From assembly GCA_965228615.1 (NCBI GenBank), contig CBDDHT010000003.1, positions 1,302,001 to 1,366,000 on the forward strand: a DNA stretch of 64,000 bases. The letters are read 5' to 3'. The notes beneath the pieces were generated by a model. The model was given only the letters and a program-made list of their open reading frames with translations, ran no database searches and was not told the DNA's origin. How positions within the stretch are numbered: the stretch's first letter is position 1; each line of letters starts with the position of its first letter. This stretch comes from CBDDHT01 sp965228615 (GTDB lineage: Bacteria > Pseudomonadota > Alphaproteobacteria > Rhizobiales > Methyloligellaceae). Shown here piece after piece: positions 32,321-41,185 of the stretch. A program made the position numbers and the translations under genes.

Positions 32321-32977
32321 TCAATCGTTTGCGTTCTTGCCGTAGGATGAGAATCGCCCGATCACACGGTCCATTTCATCGCCGCTGAGGAGTTTCGGCT
32401 CTCCGAGCTCTAAGACCTTCACATACTGAGCTGCCAGATTCTCGACCTCTTGGGCAAGGTCGAGCGCGTCGGTCAGCGTTCGCCCGCAGGCAATCTGGCC
32501 ATGATTAGCCATCAAGGCGGCCTTGCGCGTTCTGAGCGCCGCTGCAATTCCAGCGGCCAGCGTCGCCGTACCAAAGGTTGCATATGGTACCAATGGAATA
32601 TCCCCACCCCCGGCAACCGCGACCATATAGTGAAATGCGGGGATTGGTTTGTGCGCGCAGGCAAGTGCCGTCGCATTCAGGGAATGGCAATGCACCACGG
32701 CATGATCGTCAGGTCTGGCATCATAAGCTGAAAGGTGAAAACGCCACTCGCTCGAAGGTTTGCGGCGAGTCTCCCGCCAGGTCCCATCACTGGCAACGAA
32801 GACGATGTCGCCAGGCACCAGATCGTCATAGGGAACACCGGACGGGGTGACCAGCATCCCGTCGTCCCAACGGCAAGAGACATTGCCGGACGTCCCGACC
32901 GAGAGACCAGCATCCGCCATCGCACGCGCGGTCTGTATGACCTCGCGCCGGGCTCTCATTTCATTCTCGCTAATCAT
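32321..32977 (-). CDS. Class II aldolase, probable 5-methylthioribulose-1-phosphate aldolase
   Basis: Zinc-dependent class II aldolase/adducin-fold enzyme of 218 aa: TSGNVSCRWDDGMLVTPSGVPYDDL, the acid/base and zinc region SSEWRFH, HCHSLNATALAC, and FHYMVAVAGGGDIPLVPYATFG. The gene overlaps the end of mtnA by 8 bases on the same strand and sits in a block with mtnP and apt. The dehydratase-route genes (mtnBCD) are not present. This matches the DHAP shunt, in which an Ald2-type aldolase splits 5-methylthioribulose 1-phosphate into DHAP and 2-methylthioacetaldehyde. A classical MtnB dehydratase is also a class II aldolase fold, so assay is needed. Confidence 0.85.
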   Translation of the reverse strand: MISENEMRARREVIQTARAMADAGLSVGTSGNVSCRWDDGMLVTPSGVPYDDLVPGDIVFVASDGTWRETRRKPSSEWRFHLSAYDARPDDHAVVHCHSLNATALACAHKPIPAFHYMVAVAGGGDIPLVPYATFGTATLAAGIAAALRTRKAALMANHGQIACGRTLTDALDLAQEVENLAAQYVKVLELGEPKLLSGDEMDRVIGRFSSYGKNAND

Positions 32978-34064
32978 CGTCCTGTTCGGGATAGAGACGG
33001 CGCAGCCCCTCCCCGCTCGCTTCGGTGAGACCGCGCTCTGTCAAAAGGCCCGTTACCATCCGTGCTGGTGTTACATCGAAGGCAGGATTGGCAGCAGGGC
33101 TCCCCGGTGCCGTTATCGAGACGGTAACAATCTCTCCATCTGCCGTCTGCCCTCGCATATCGGTGACTTCGTCCTCGTCGCGCTCCTCGATCGGAATCTT
33201 GAAGCCCGAGTCCAAGGTCCAGTCGATCGTTGTATGCGGCAGGGCGACATAGAAGGGAATGTCGTTGTCGTCGGCCGCCAGTGCCTTGAGATAGGTCCCG
33301 ATCTTATTGCAGACATCACCATTGCTTGCGGTTCGGTCCGTGCCGACGATGCAGAGGTCGACCTTTCCCTCCTGCATCAAGTGACCGCCGGCATTATCCG
33401 CGATGATCGTATGCGGAATTCCATGGCCGCCAAGCTCGAAGGCCGTCAGTGCAGCGCCCTGATTTCGGGGCCGCGTTTCGTCCACCCATACATGGACCGG
33501 CAATCCGGCCTCATGGGCTTGATAGATCGGCGATGTCGCCGTGCCCCAATCGACGGTTGCCAGCCATCCGGCATTGCAGTGGGTCAGTATGTTGACCGGC
33601 TCACCGCCCTTGCGTTCGGCATGCTCGCGAATGATCTCCAGACCGTGCACGCCGATCATGCGGCACGTCTCGACATCTTCGTCGCAGATCTCAGCCGCGC
33701 GTTTGTAGGCAGCATCGACACGCTCGTCGCGCGGAAGATTGCGAACCGCATGGCCCATCTCATCCAGCGCCCATCGCAAGTTGACCGCTGTCGGCCGCGT
33801 CGCAAGCAAGAGTTCGGAAGCGGCGTCCAGCCCTTCATCCGAAGGATCGTTTCGCAGCGCCAGACAAATCCCATAGGCGGTAGTTGCCCCAATGAGCGGG
33901 GCCCCGCGAACCTGCATCGTCTTGATCGCACGAGCCGCGTCTTGCACGGTCTTGAGCTGAACCGTCTCAAAGACATGCGGCAACCAGGTCTGGTCGATGA
34001 TCTCGACTGTCCAACCGTCGTCCGCGACCCAGATCGTCCGATAGTGCTTGCCGTCGACTTTCAT
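32970..34064 (-). CDS. mtnA: S-methyl-5-thioribose-1-phosphate isomerase
   Basis: Aldose-ketose isomerase of 364 aa, eIF2B-like fold, converting 5-methylthioribose 1-phosphate to the ribulose form. Seen: IDQTWLPHVFETVQLKTVQDAARAIKTMQVRGAPLIGATTAYG, NILTHCNAGWLATVDWGTA with the catalytic Cys, and VGTDRTASNGDVCNKIGTY with the catalytic Asp. Start ATG at 34064 is clear. Lies 5 bp after apt and overlaps the aldolase, so apt-mtnA-aldolase is one transcript. Confidence 0.95.
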   Translation of the reverse strand: MKVDGKHYRTIWVADDGWTVEIIDQTWLPHVFETVQLKTVQDAARAIKTMQVRGAPLIGATTAYGICLALRNDPSDEGLDAASELLLATRPTAVNLRWALDEMGHAVRNLPRDERVDAAYKRAAEICDEDVETCRMIGVHGLEIIREHAERKGGEPVNILTHCNAGWLATVDWGTATSPIYQAHEAGLPVHVWVDETRPRNQGAALTAFELGGHGIPHTIIADNAGGHLMQEGKVDLCIVGTDRTASNGDVCNKIGTYLKALAADDNDIPFYVALPHTTIDWTLDSGFKIPIEERDEDEVTDMRGQTADGEIVTVSITAPGSPAANPAFDVTPARMVTGLLTERGLTEASGEGLRRLYPEQDDD

Positions 34065-34069
34065 CGATC

Positions 34070-34600
34070 TCAGTCCCCTTCAAACGCCATCAACGTATGA
34101 CATTCGACATCAAGCGCTTCGAGCTTCTTGCGGCCGCCGATATCCGGTAGATCGATAACGAACGCAGCCGCTACGATATCCGCGTCCAACTTGCGCAAGA
34201 GTTTCACTGCAGCTTCCGCAGTACCGCCGGTGGCGATCAGATCGTCGACGATCAGCACTTTTTCGCGCGGCTTCAATCCATCCTCGTGGATCTCGATAAC
34301 GTCGACGCCATATTCGAGTTCATAATCCTGCCCGATGGCCTTTGCAGGCAGCTTGCCCTTTTTGCGGATCGGAACGAACCCGGCGCCAAGGCGCTCGGCA
34401 ACGGCGCCGCCAAGAATAAAACCGCGTGCTTCAATGCCTGCGACGGCCTCGACTCCCTTGTCGAGATAGGGAGTCGCCATCTGCTCGATACACGCCTTAA
34501 GGCCCTCGGCGTCGCCAAGAAGCGTGGTGATATCGCGAAACATGATCCCATCCTTGGGATAGTCCGGGATTGTCCTCACTAGACCTCTTAAATCTGTCAC
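34070..34600 (-). CDS. apt: Adenine phosphoribosyltransferase
   Basis: Recovers adenine, the other product of MtnP, as AMP using PRPP. The 176-aa protein has IPDYPKDGIMFRDITTLLGD, VAGIEARGFILGGAVAERLG and the PRPP loop VLIVDDLIATGGTAEAAVKLL. Start is GTG at 34600 with GGAGG five bases upstream. Its placement next to mtnA and near mtnP fits complete salvage of methylthioadenosine. Confidence 0.95.
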   Translation of the reverse strand: MTDLRGLVRTIPDYPKDGIMFRDITTLLGDAEGLKACIEQMATPYLDKGVEAVAGIEARGFILGGAVAERLGAGFVPIRKKGKLPAKAIGQDYELEYGVDVIEIHEDGLKPREKVLIVDDLIATGGTAEAAVKLLRKLDADIVAAAFVIDLPDIGGRKKLEALDVECHTLMAFEGD

Positions 34601-34668
34601 CCGCTCCTCCTACATCTCTATGGGCGTCGTGGGGCACGGCGGATCATAAGCAATCCAAGGATGTTCTC

Positions 34669-34875
34669 ATGGCTGAAACCGTGCATAAGGTAACCATCAC
34701 CGAAATCGATATCCCGTTCTGGCGCATTGTCGGCATTTTGATCAAGTGGGCCATCGCGGCAATTCCGGCGATTTTTATCGTGTCTGTATTGGTGATGATC
34801 GCGGGCGCAGCATTAAGCACCCTGTTTGGCGTGACGATGCACTGGTTCGGTGGCTGGGGGCCAATGCACTACTGA
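34669..34875 (+). CDS. Small single-pass membrane protein, unknown function
   Basis: A 68-aa protein with a charged start (AETVHKVTITEIDIPFW), one or two hydrophobic helices (IVGILIKWAIAAIPAIFIVSVLVMIAGAAL) and an aromatic/Gly end. It is opposite in strand to apt and mtnP, divergent from the first and convergent with the second. CCAAGGATG-type spacing precedes the ATG. I do not know a family. The ordered sequence suggests a real gene, not a shadow frame. Confidence 0.7.
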   Translation: MAETVHKVTITEIDIPFWRIVGILIKWAIAAIPAIFIVSVLVMIAGAALSTLFGVTMHWFGGWGPMHY

Positions 34876-34884
34876 ACAGCGTCC

Positions 34885-35763
34885 TCATGATTGTCCGAGG
34901 ACACGTCCAGCGACGGCGTCCAGCTTCGCCATGAGGTCCGGATCTCGCGCCTCAGGCGCCGTCACAATGGCGTATTCGAGCGCTTTATCAGAACCGAGCG
35001 GGCATTCGGGATGCTCTCGGGGAAAGTCCTTGGCAAGGCGCGCTACAAGATTGCGGCCTTTGTCGGCATTTTCGTGAAGGACGCGAAGCAATTCCGGAAT
35101 GTCGATGTCCTGATGTGAATCGTGCCAACAGTCATAGTCGGTGACCATTGCAACGGTGGCGTAACATATCTCAGCTTCCCGGGCGAGTTTGGCTTCGGGC
35201 ATGTTCGTCATACCGATCACGTCGCATCCCCATGAGCGATAGAGATGGGATTCGGCTCGTGTGGAGAATTGAGGCCCTTCCATCGTGAGATAGGTCCCAC
35301 CGCGACTATATTGCAATCCTTCCGCATCGGCAGCGGCGGCAATTCGATCGACCAGGCCCGGGCTGACCGGATCGGCGAACGAAACATGAGCCACACAGCC
35401 GTCGCCAAAAAAGCTCTTCTCGCGCGCGAATGTCCGGTCGATGAATTGATCGACCAACACGAATGTCCCCGGCGCCAACTCTTCCCGGAACGATCCGCAG
35501 GCCGAGACAGACACCAGGTCAGTGACGCCTACCCGTTTCATCGCGTCGATGTTTGCCCGATAGTTGATATGACTCGGACCGATACGATGGCCGCGCCCAT
35601 GCCGCGGCAGGAACGCCATATCGAGCCCGTCCAGCGACCCAAGTACCAGCTCATCCGACGGTGTTCCCCAAGGCGTTTCAACAGCCTCTCTGCGCACCGA
35701 TTCCAACCCCGGTAGCTCATAGAGCCCCGTACCGCCAATCACTCCCAGAACCGTTCGCGTCAT
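34885..35763 (-). CDS. mtnP: 5'-methylthioadenosine phosphorylase
   Basis: Phosphorylase of 292 aa that splits methylthioadenosine into adenine and 5-methylthioribose 1-phosphate. Seen: LGVIGGTGLYELPG, LPRHGRGHRIGPSHINYRANI, and the purine-binding EGPQFSTRAES, then VIGMTNMPEAKLAREAEICYA. Start ATG at 35763 is the first in frame. MtnP with apt and mtnA replaces the MtnN/MtnK route. Confidence 0.95.
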   Translation of the reverse strand: MTRTVLGVIGGTGLYELPGLESVRREAVETPWGTPSDELVLGSLDGLDMAFLPRHGRGHRIGPSHINYRANIDAMKRVGVTDLVSVSACGSFREELAPGTFVLVDQFIDRTFAREKSFFGDGCVAHVSFADPVSPGLVDRIAAAADAEGLQYSRGGTYLTMEGPQFSTRAESHLYRSWGCDVIGMTNMPEAKLAREAEICYATVAMVTDYDCWHDSHQDIDIPELLRVLHENADKGRNLVARLAKDFPREHPECPLGSDKALEYAIVTAPEARDPDLMAKLDAVAGRVLGQS

Positions 35764-35769
35764 ACCTGC

Positions 35770-36348
35770 CTATCGCACCTCAATGAAAAAGATGGCCCAA
35801 CCCCATTTCGTGAATTCCTCATCGCTCGGCTTCACTCCCTCGGTGGGCGTGTGAACCAACCAGAGCAATCCATGCTGACCGATGCCCAGCGGTCTTCCAT
35901 CCGCCGACATCGCCAGAATCAAATTCTGCTTGTTCAAGTCGTCAGGCGTCAGCTCTACCGTATAACCGTCCAGCGCAATAAGCGCGATACTCTTGGCACC
36001 ATCGACCCCTGCCGCATTGAGGATCGAAGTGAAACGCGGGCCTTCGAACAAGGTCGGCTTCTTGGTATTGGGTGGATGTGCTGTTGCCTGTGCCTGCGGC
36101 AGAGCCTTCAGCATGGCCCGGTCGAACGTCATCGCCCGATCGAAATTGAAGCGGTGATGCTTATGATAGCCGTCCAGCACTTCGTCGAAAGCGCCCCGGT
36201 TCCAGTTGTTGATCTTGCCTGCGATCGACAGGATGACGGCTCCCTGCGGGGCGGCAACTTCGGCGGCACTCGACTGCGCGGCTCCGAAAGGCAGAAACAG
36301 TGCGAAGCTGATAACCAGACACCTGATTTCGTATGCATAACGCTTCAT
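35770..36348 (-). CDS. Small SUOX/molybdopterin-fold-like periplasmic protein
   Basis: A 192-aa protein with a Sec signal (residues ~1-26, SFALFLPFGAAQSSA). The mature part resembles a shortened oxidoreductase molybdopterin-binding (SUOX-type) fold: LSIAGKINNWNRGAFDEV, FEGPRFTSILNAAGVDGAKSIALIALDGYTVELTPDDLN, and GRPLGIGQHGLLWLVHTP. The Cys that binds Mo in SUOX enzymes is not in the expected place, so it may not carry cofactor. GGAGA lies before the ATG at 36348. It lies between mtnP and the bc1 genes on the same strand. Confidence 0.7.
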   Translation of the reverse strand: MKRYAYEIRCLVISFALFLPFGAAQSSAAEVAAPQGAVILSIAGKINNWNRGAFDEVLDGYHKHHRFNFDRAMTFDRAMLKALPQAQATAHPPNTKKPTLFEGPRFTSILNAAGVDGAKSIALIALDGYTVELTPDDLNKQNLILAMSADGRPLGIGQHGLLWLVHTPTEGVKPSDEEFTKWGWAIFFIEVR

Positions 36349-36413
36349 GTCGAAATCTCCTCTGCACGCCAACCCGATCTCGGCTCAGACCATCTGTAGA
36401 TCGAGGTCGCACC

Positions 36414-36444
36414 AAGAAAAAAGGCCCCGCATAGGAGGCCTTCT
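36414..36444 (-). terminator. Rho-independent terminator of the bc1 operon
   Basis: On the minus strand AAGGCC (36442-36437) and GGCCTT (36426-36421) form a six-pair stem with a GC-containing 10-base loop, followed by a run of T (the A-run at 36415-36422 of the plus strand). It lies 28 bp beyond the cytochrome c1 stop, the expected place. Confidence 0.75.
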
Positions 36445-36471
36445 TAGAAAATGGTGATCGATCGACATGTG

Positions 36472-37263
36472 TCAATGATCGACATTGCTCCAAAGGCGCC
36501 GCTTCGCAAGATACAGGAAGCCGGTCAGGAACAGCAGATAGATCATGACGCGAAACCCAACCCGGTGTCGTTCCTCGAGTTTCGGCTCAGCAGCCCACAT
36601 CAAGAATGCCGTGACATCTTTGGCATAGTTGTCGACGGTCGGCTTTGTTCCATCCGTATATTCGACAACCTCATCGGCGAGCGGAGCAGCCATCGCGATC
36701 TGGTGGCCGGGAAAGTATTTGTTGTAGTTCATGCCTTCCGACATGGTCAGATCGCTTGGCGGATCTTCATATCCGACCAGGAGCGAATAGAGATAATTGG
36801 CGCCTCCGGGACGCGCCTTGGCCATAACCGAGAGATCCGGCGGCAACGCACCGTTATTGGCAAGACGACCTTCCTGGTCATTGGCAAAGGGCGACTTGAA
36901 CTTGTCGGACGGCTTCGCCGGACGATCGAACATCTCGCCATCGTCGTTCGGACCATCCTGGATCTCGACGCTAGCGGCAATCGCTTTGACGGCTTCCTGC
37001 GAGAACTCCGGTCCGCCTTCCTCGCCAAGATTGCGATAATGCAGGAGCTTCATGCCGTGGCAGGCCTTGCAGACCTCCTGGTAGACTTTGTAGCCACGCT
37101 GGAGCTGTCCGCGGTCGAATTTTCCGAAGGGACCCGAAAAGCTCCAATCGACGGACTTCGGCGTGGGAACGTCGCCCGCGGCATTCGCTTGTGGCCCGAG
37201 GACCGCCACTGCCACGCCAAGGCAGGCTGCCAAACCCAATGCTCTTCCAAGATTATGTGTCAT
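36472..37263 (-). CDS. petC: Cytochrome c1, bc1 complex
   Basis: Membrane-anchored c-type cytochrome of the ubiquinol:cytochrome c reductase, 263 aa. It has a signal sequence (RALGLAACLGVAVAVLGPQANA), the heme motif CKACHGM, the distal Met region NYNKYFPGHQIAMAAPL, and a C-terminal anchor (VMIYLLFLTGFLYLAKRR). Start ATG at 37263 follows the cytochrome b stop by 13 bp. A longer frame exists but runs into petB. Confidence 0.96.
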   Translation of the reverse strand: MTHNLGRALGLAACLGVAVAVLGPQANAAGDVPTPKSVDWSFSGPFGKFDRGQLQRGYKVYQEVCKACHGMKLLHYRNLGEEGGPEFSQEAVKAIAASVEIQDGPNDDGEMFDRPAKPSDKFKSPFANDQEGRLANNGALPPDLSVMAKARPGGANYLYSLLVGYEDPPSDLTMSEGMNYNKYFPGHQIAMAAPLADEVVEYTDGTKPTVDNYAKDVTAFLMWAAEPKLEERHRVGFRVMIYLLFLTGFLYLAKRRLWSNVDH

Positions 37264-37276
37264 GGTCTGGCCCCCC

Positions 37277-38563
37277 TCATCGCCGTTCCGGTGACGCCGC
37301 CGCGGGCGATGGATCCGGCCCGCCACCACCGGATTTGGACAGCACGTCTTCGGTGATGCTTCCTGGCCGCATTTTCGGCGTTTCGATCAGGCCGACAATC
37401 GGCATGACGAGGAGCAGATGAATGAAGTAATAAGCCGTGAAGATCTGCGACAGCAGCTTGTAGATACCTTCCGGTGGCTTCGCACCCAAATAGCCGAGCG
37501 CCAGGCAGGTGATCACAAACAGCCAGAAAAACCACTTGTAGATCGGGCGATAGCGAACCGAGCGCACGCGCGACGTATCCAGCCACGGAATCAGGAACAG
37601 CAACAGGATCGATCCAAACATCGCAATAACGCCAAGCAGCTTGTTATCGATCGAACGCAGAATTGCGTAGAACGGCAGGAAATACCATTCCGGGACAATA
37701 TGCGGAGGCGTGCTCAAGGGGTTCGCCTCGATATAGTTGTCCGAATGCCCGAGATAGTTAGGCGCGTAGAACACAAAAGCGGCGAACAGCAGGGCGAAGG
37801 CCGCCATGCCGAAGCCGTCCTTCATCGTGAAATAGGGATGGAAAGGAAGCGTATCTTCTTTGCTCTTCACATCGATGCCGGTCGGATTGTTGCTGCCTGG
37901 AACGTGCAACGCCCAGATATGCAGAATGACCAGACCAGCAATCACGAATGGCAATAGGAAATGCAGGCTGAACAGCCGGTTCAGCGTCGGGTTTCCGACT
38001 GCGAAGCCACCCCAGATCCATTCGACAACCCCGGTTCCAAGACCTGGAATGATGGAGTCGAGTGATGAGAAGAGGTTGGTAATAACCGTGACCGCCCAGA
38101 AGCTCATCTGTCCCCAAGGAAGGGAATAGCCCATGAACGCCGTGGCCATCATCGCTAGATAGATCAGCATGCCGATGATCCAAAGCACCTCGCGCGGCGC
38201 CTTGTAGGAACCATAGTAAAGGCCGCGCAGCATATGGACATAGACAGCGAGGAAGAACATCGAGCTACCGACCGCATGCATATAGCGCAGCAGCCAGCCC
38301 CAATTCACGTCGCGCATAATGTGCTCGACACTGCTGAACGCCATTGTTTCGTTGGGCACGAAATGCATCGCAAGCACGATACCGGTCATGATCTGAACGA
38401 CCAGACAGAGTGTCAGGATCCCGCCGAACGTCCAGAGATAGTTCAGATTGCGCGGCGTCGGAAAAACCACGAAGGAATCATACATCAAACGCGGCACTGG
38501 AAGCCGCTCGTCGATCCACTTGCCAAAACCGGAGGTGGGCCGATAGGTCGAATTATGCGCCAT
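37277..38563 (-). CDS. petB: Cytochrome b, bc1 complex
   Basis: Eight-helix membrane subunit of 428 aa holding hemes bL and bH. Seen: LCLVVQIMTGIVLAMHF, VHMLRGLYYGSYKAPRE, GYSLPWGQMSFWAVTVITNLFSS, and the Qo-site HIVPEWYFLPFYAILRS. The four heme His are in the usual helices. About 20 disordered Gly/Pro/Ser residues end the protein (SKSGGGGPDPSP). It is not fused to cytochrome c1, unlike FbcH-type genes. Lies between the Rieske gene and petC. Confidence 0.97.
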   Translation of the reverse strand: MAHNSTYRPTSGFGKWIDERLPVPRLMYDSFVVFPTPRNLNYLWTFGGILTLCLVVQIMTGIVLAMHFVPNETMAFSSVEHIMRDVNWGWLLRYMHAVGSSMFFLAVYVHMLRGLYYGSYKAPREVLWIIGMLIYLAMMATAFMGYSLPWGQMSFWAVTVITNLFSSLDSIIPGLGTGVVEWIWGGFAVGNPTLNRLFSLHFLLPFVIAGLVILHIWALHVPGSNNPTGIDVKSKEDTLPFHPYFTMKDGFGMAAFALLFAAFVFYAPNYLGHSDNYIEANPLSTPPHIVPEWYFLPFYAILRSIDNKLLGVIAMFGSILLLFLIPWLDTSRVRSVRYRPIYKWFFWLFVITCLALGYLGAKPPEGIYKLLSQIFTAYYFIHLLLVMPIVGLIETPKMRPGSITEDVLSKSGGGGPDPSPAAASPERR

Positions 38564-38574
38564 GGTGCGGGGCC

Positions 38575-39147
38575 TCAGCCAATCTTGATCTTTGAATCGG
38601 ACAGGAATTCATATTGGGGCACATCCAGATTGCGCGGTGCCGGCCCCTTGCGGATCCGTCCCGCCGTATCGTAGTGCGACCCGTGGCAGGGGCAGAACCA
38701 GCCGCCATACTCACCCTTGGCATCGCCGACCCGCTGGCCTTTCGGAATGCAGCCGAGATGCGTGCAGATTCCGACCAGAACAAGCCATTTTTCCTTGTCC
38801 GCGATGACACGATTTACGTCGGTCGCTTCGGCTGAATCGTCGATATTCTCGTTGCGTGCCAGCTCATCCGGCAGATCGGTCATCTTGACCGTCTTGGCCT
38901 GTTCGATCTCCTCCGCCGTGCGATGGCGAACGAAGACCGGCTTGCCGCGCCACATCACCGTAATCGACTGCCCTTCCTCGATCGGCGAAAGGTCCACTTC
39001 GATTGTTGCCAGGGAAAGCGCCGACGCGTCCGGATTCATCTGATCGATGAATGGCCAGATCATTGCGGCGCCGCCGACGGCTGCAAACGCCCCTCCGGCG
39101 ATCGCAATAAAATCGCGGCGTGTCGGTTCTGACTTATCGTCGGCCAC
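38575..39147 (-). CDS. petA: Ubiquinol-cytochrome c reductase Rieske iron-sulfur subunit
   Basis: 190-aa Rieske protein with a TAT-like N-terminus (RRDFIAIAGGAFAAVGGAAMIW) as transmembrane anchor. The [2Fe-2S] ligands are in CTHLGC and CPCHGS motifs. The start is GTG at 39147, six bases after GGAGG; no ATG fits in frame. First gene of the petABC operon, with the promoter in the gap to 39499. Confidence 0.96.
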   Translation of the reverse strand: MADDKSEPTRRDFIAIAGGAFAAVGGAAMIWPFIDQMNPDASALSLATIEVDLSPIEEGQSITVMWRGKPVFVRHRTAEEIEQAKTVKMTDLPDELARNENIDDSAEATDVNRVIADKEKWLVLVGICTHLGCIPKGQRVGDAKGEYGGWFCPCHGSHYDTAGRIRKGPAPRNLDVPQYEFLSDSKIKIG

Positions 39148-39499
39148 GGCATGCCTCCTTCGTAGCTGCCTCAGCCCGGGGCCTTGCCCAGGACGTCGCG
39201 TGTTTCAAGCCCACCTCGCGAAACGGAATGCCTGAGACTCGCCATTCGCATGCTCCAAAGGCCATGAAAAGACACTGTTTGGAGGCAGCGAAGCTCGGTC
39301 GAGCCTGCTGTTGGTCAATACCGCTTCCTTAAAACCCTTACGGGGACGCTATTCTTCTCAGACTTTTTGCATCGAACAGCCAGAATGTCCAGGGCACCCA
39401 ATGCGCATTTTGGCGCATATGTGCGAAGGTCTTAGTGGCACTTCTTATCGGGTGATCGACCAAAAAAGTTCCAAAGCGAGAGACATCGACATCAAATCG
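39148..39499. other. Gap upstream of the bc1 operon, no gene recognised
   Basis: 352 bp between petA and the small Cys protein. It must hold the bc1 promoter. I saw no convincing protein gene, known riboswitch or strong hairpin. Confidence 0.6.
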
Positions 39500-39652
39500 T
39501 CACGAGACTTCGTCGAGTTGCCAGACGCATGTGCCCTCGGCATCCGACCAAACCCACATTTCGGGGCACTCCACATCGTCGCAGGCCATAGCCTGCCAGG
39601 CGAACAGGCAAACAAATGTCGCCGCAATCAGAATCGGACGAATTCGAATCAT
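39500..39652 (-). CDS. Tiny exported Cys protein
   Basis: A 50-aa protein with a signal sequence (residues 1-23, IRPILIAATFVCLFAWQAMA). The mature 27 residues hold three Cys (CDDVECPEMWVWSDAEGTC). I chose ATG 39652 with GGATAGGAA just before it. A longer start at 39685 overlaps the previous gene stop (ATGGTGA). No family recognised; short length makes it tentative. Confidence 0.5.
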   Translation of the reverse strand: MIRIRPILIAATFVCLFAWQAMACDDVECPEMWVWSDAEGTCVWQLDEVS

Positions 39653-39678
39653 TTTTCCTATCCTCCGACCGGCCAAGT

Positions 39679-40191
39679 TCACCATATCCGCCCTGCACGA
39701 ATGTCGTCTCTCTTATCCGTTGGTGCGCTCTCTTTATTCGGATCGGTGAGATAGACAGTCCCAGTGCCACCGCCGGGAGCTGGAAAATAGATCCCGCCAT
39801 GCGGTGCAAACGCTTCCTTATTGAGCGCGAATTTTTCGACGTCGGCTTGCGTGCGCCCACGGACCTGTATTGTGTAGACGATTCCGAGAATCGGCAACGC
39901 AGCTGCCATCCCCGCTAATCCGACGGGACCAAGAAAGTCCTGTGCACCACGAAACATATTGCTGTCCGACAACAATAAGACGCCCGATGAGATGAACAGT
40001 GCCAACGCGGCGATCGCCCAGGGAAGGTAGGCACGCTCTATACCGTCCAGGTCCTGCGCGACGCGCTCGAGTTCGTCCATACGCCCGGCAGCGGCACGCG
40101 CTTCGCCGGCACTTTGCTGATCCAGACGATCCAGGAACGCGTCCAGCGCAATATGCACACCATATGGCCCGGGCTCGCTCTTGTCGGACAT
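39679..40191 (-). CDS. Membrane protein of unknown function with two helices
   Basis: A 170-aa protein: soluble helical N-terminus (DAFLDRLDQQSAGEARAAAGRMDELERVAQDLDG), two hydrophobic helices (near WAIAALALFISSGVLLL and GLAGMAAALPILGIVYTI) and a tail rich in Gly/Pro. I chose ATG 40191; ATG 40203 is possible. Just downstream of the DMT transporter gene and likely co-transcribed. No function known to me. Confidence 0.65.
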   Translation of the reverse strand: MSDKSEPGPYGVHIALDAFLDRLDQQSAGEARAAAGRMDELERVAQDLDGIERAYLPWAIAALALFISSGVLLLSDSNMFRGAQDFLGPVGLAGMAAALPILGIVYTIQVRGRTQADVEKFALNKEAFAPHGGIYFPAPGGGTGTVYLTDPNKESAPTDKRDDIRAGRIW

Positions 40192-40220
40192 GTTTCCTTC
40201 CATACGAAAACCCTGTTCCA

Positions 40221-41066
40221 CTATACCGGCCGCCTAGTCCGCCACAGAAGCAGAATGCCAGCCCCAAGGATCAGCGATAGTCCGATCGCTGCAAGCCGGT
40301 CCGGCAGATCGTCGAACACCAGATAGCCGATTATGGTTGCACTAACGATCTGAAGATAGACCAGCGGCGCCATGGCGCCGGCACGGGCGAAACGATAGGC
40401 AACGATGGTCAGCAAGTTCGCCGCCAGCGACGGGATCGCAAGAAGCACGGTAAATTCCGGTGCGGGCAATCCGAACCGGTCCATTTCAGGCAGGCCGATC
40501 GGTGCAAGAATGGCCGAGCCGATGATCAATTGCGAGACGAGCGCCATGACCGGCGGAACGCGCCCCGCCGACCAGCGCGTTGCCGTAAGAAAGCACCCGT
40601 AGCAAACACCGGCAGCCAGAGCATAAAGCGTTCCGCTCTCCATCGACGCACCGGGCTGGGTGACGAGCCATACACCTGCCAGGCCGAGACCAAGCGCACC
40701 CCATTCCAGGCGCGTCACCGGTTCCCGGACAATAAACCGTGCAACGATCGTCGAAACTGCGGGACCAATAAAAAATGCGCCGAAGGCGTCTGCCATGGGA
40801 ATGCGGGTTACCGCGACCAAAATGAAGGTGATCGTACCGCACGCCAATAGGCCACGCAGGGCCTGCGATATGAAGAAAAACCGGTCGAACCGCGTCTCGC
40901 GTACCCAGAAGAGTGCGACGGGGACCATAATGATCGCTCCGATTGCGAACCGGAGCCAAGCCATCGTTGCCGGCGTATAGGGCGCAAATCCGGATACGTA
41001 CTTTCCTGCCGCATCGCTCACGGGAATGAGGAACATGGCGAGGATCATCAAAGCCGCGCCAAGCAT
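40221..41066 (-). CDS. DMT-superfamily (EamA) transporter
   Basis: Ten-helix inner-membrane transporter of 281 aa made of two EamA repeats. Each repeat starts at a hydrophobic helix: SDAAGKYVSGFAPYTPATMAWLRF in the first and SGTLYALAAGVCYGCFLTATRW in the second. The ATG at 41066 is chosen with AAGGGA nine bases upstream. An open frame continues to 41219 but is hydrophilic. Substrate unknown; the family exports metabolites. Divergent from the ComA-like gene. Confidence 0.88.
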   Translation of the reverse strand: MLGAALMILAMFLIPVSDAAGKYVSGFAPYTPATMAWLRFAIGAIIMVPVALFWVRETRFDRFFFISQALRGLLACGTITFILVAVTRIPMADAFGAFFIGPAVSTIVARFIVREPVTRLEWGALGLGLAGVWLVTQPGASMESGTLYALAAGVCYGCFLTATRWSAGRVPPVMALVSQLIIGSAILAPIGLPEMDRFGLPAPEFTVLLAIPSLAANLLTIVAYRFARAGAMAPLVYLQIVSATIIGYLVFDDLPDRLAAIGLSLILGAGILLLWRTRRPV

Positions 41067-41185
41067 CAGTCTCGTCCCTTGTTCGCCGCACGGTCCAATC
41101 GCCTGAGACACCAAGGCGATCAATTGCGCGCCCTTGCAGCTTGTCCTAAAAGTAATACCAATCCGTCCCGTCAGGAGGTCATCGC

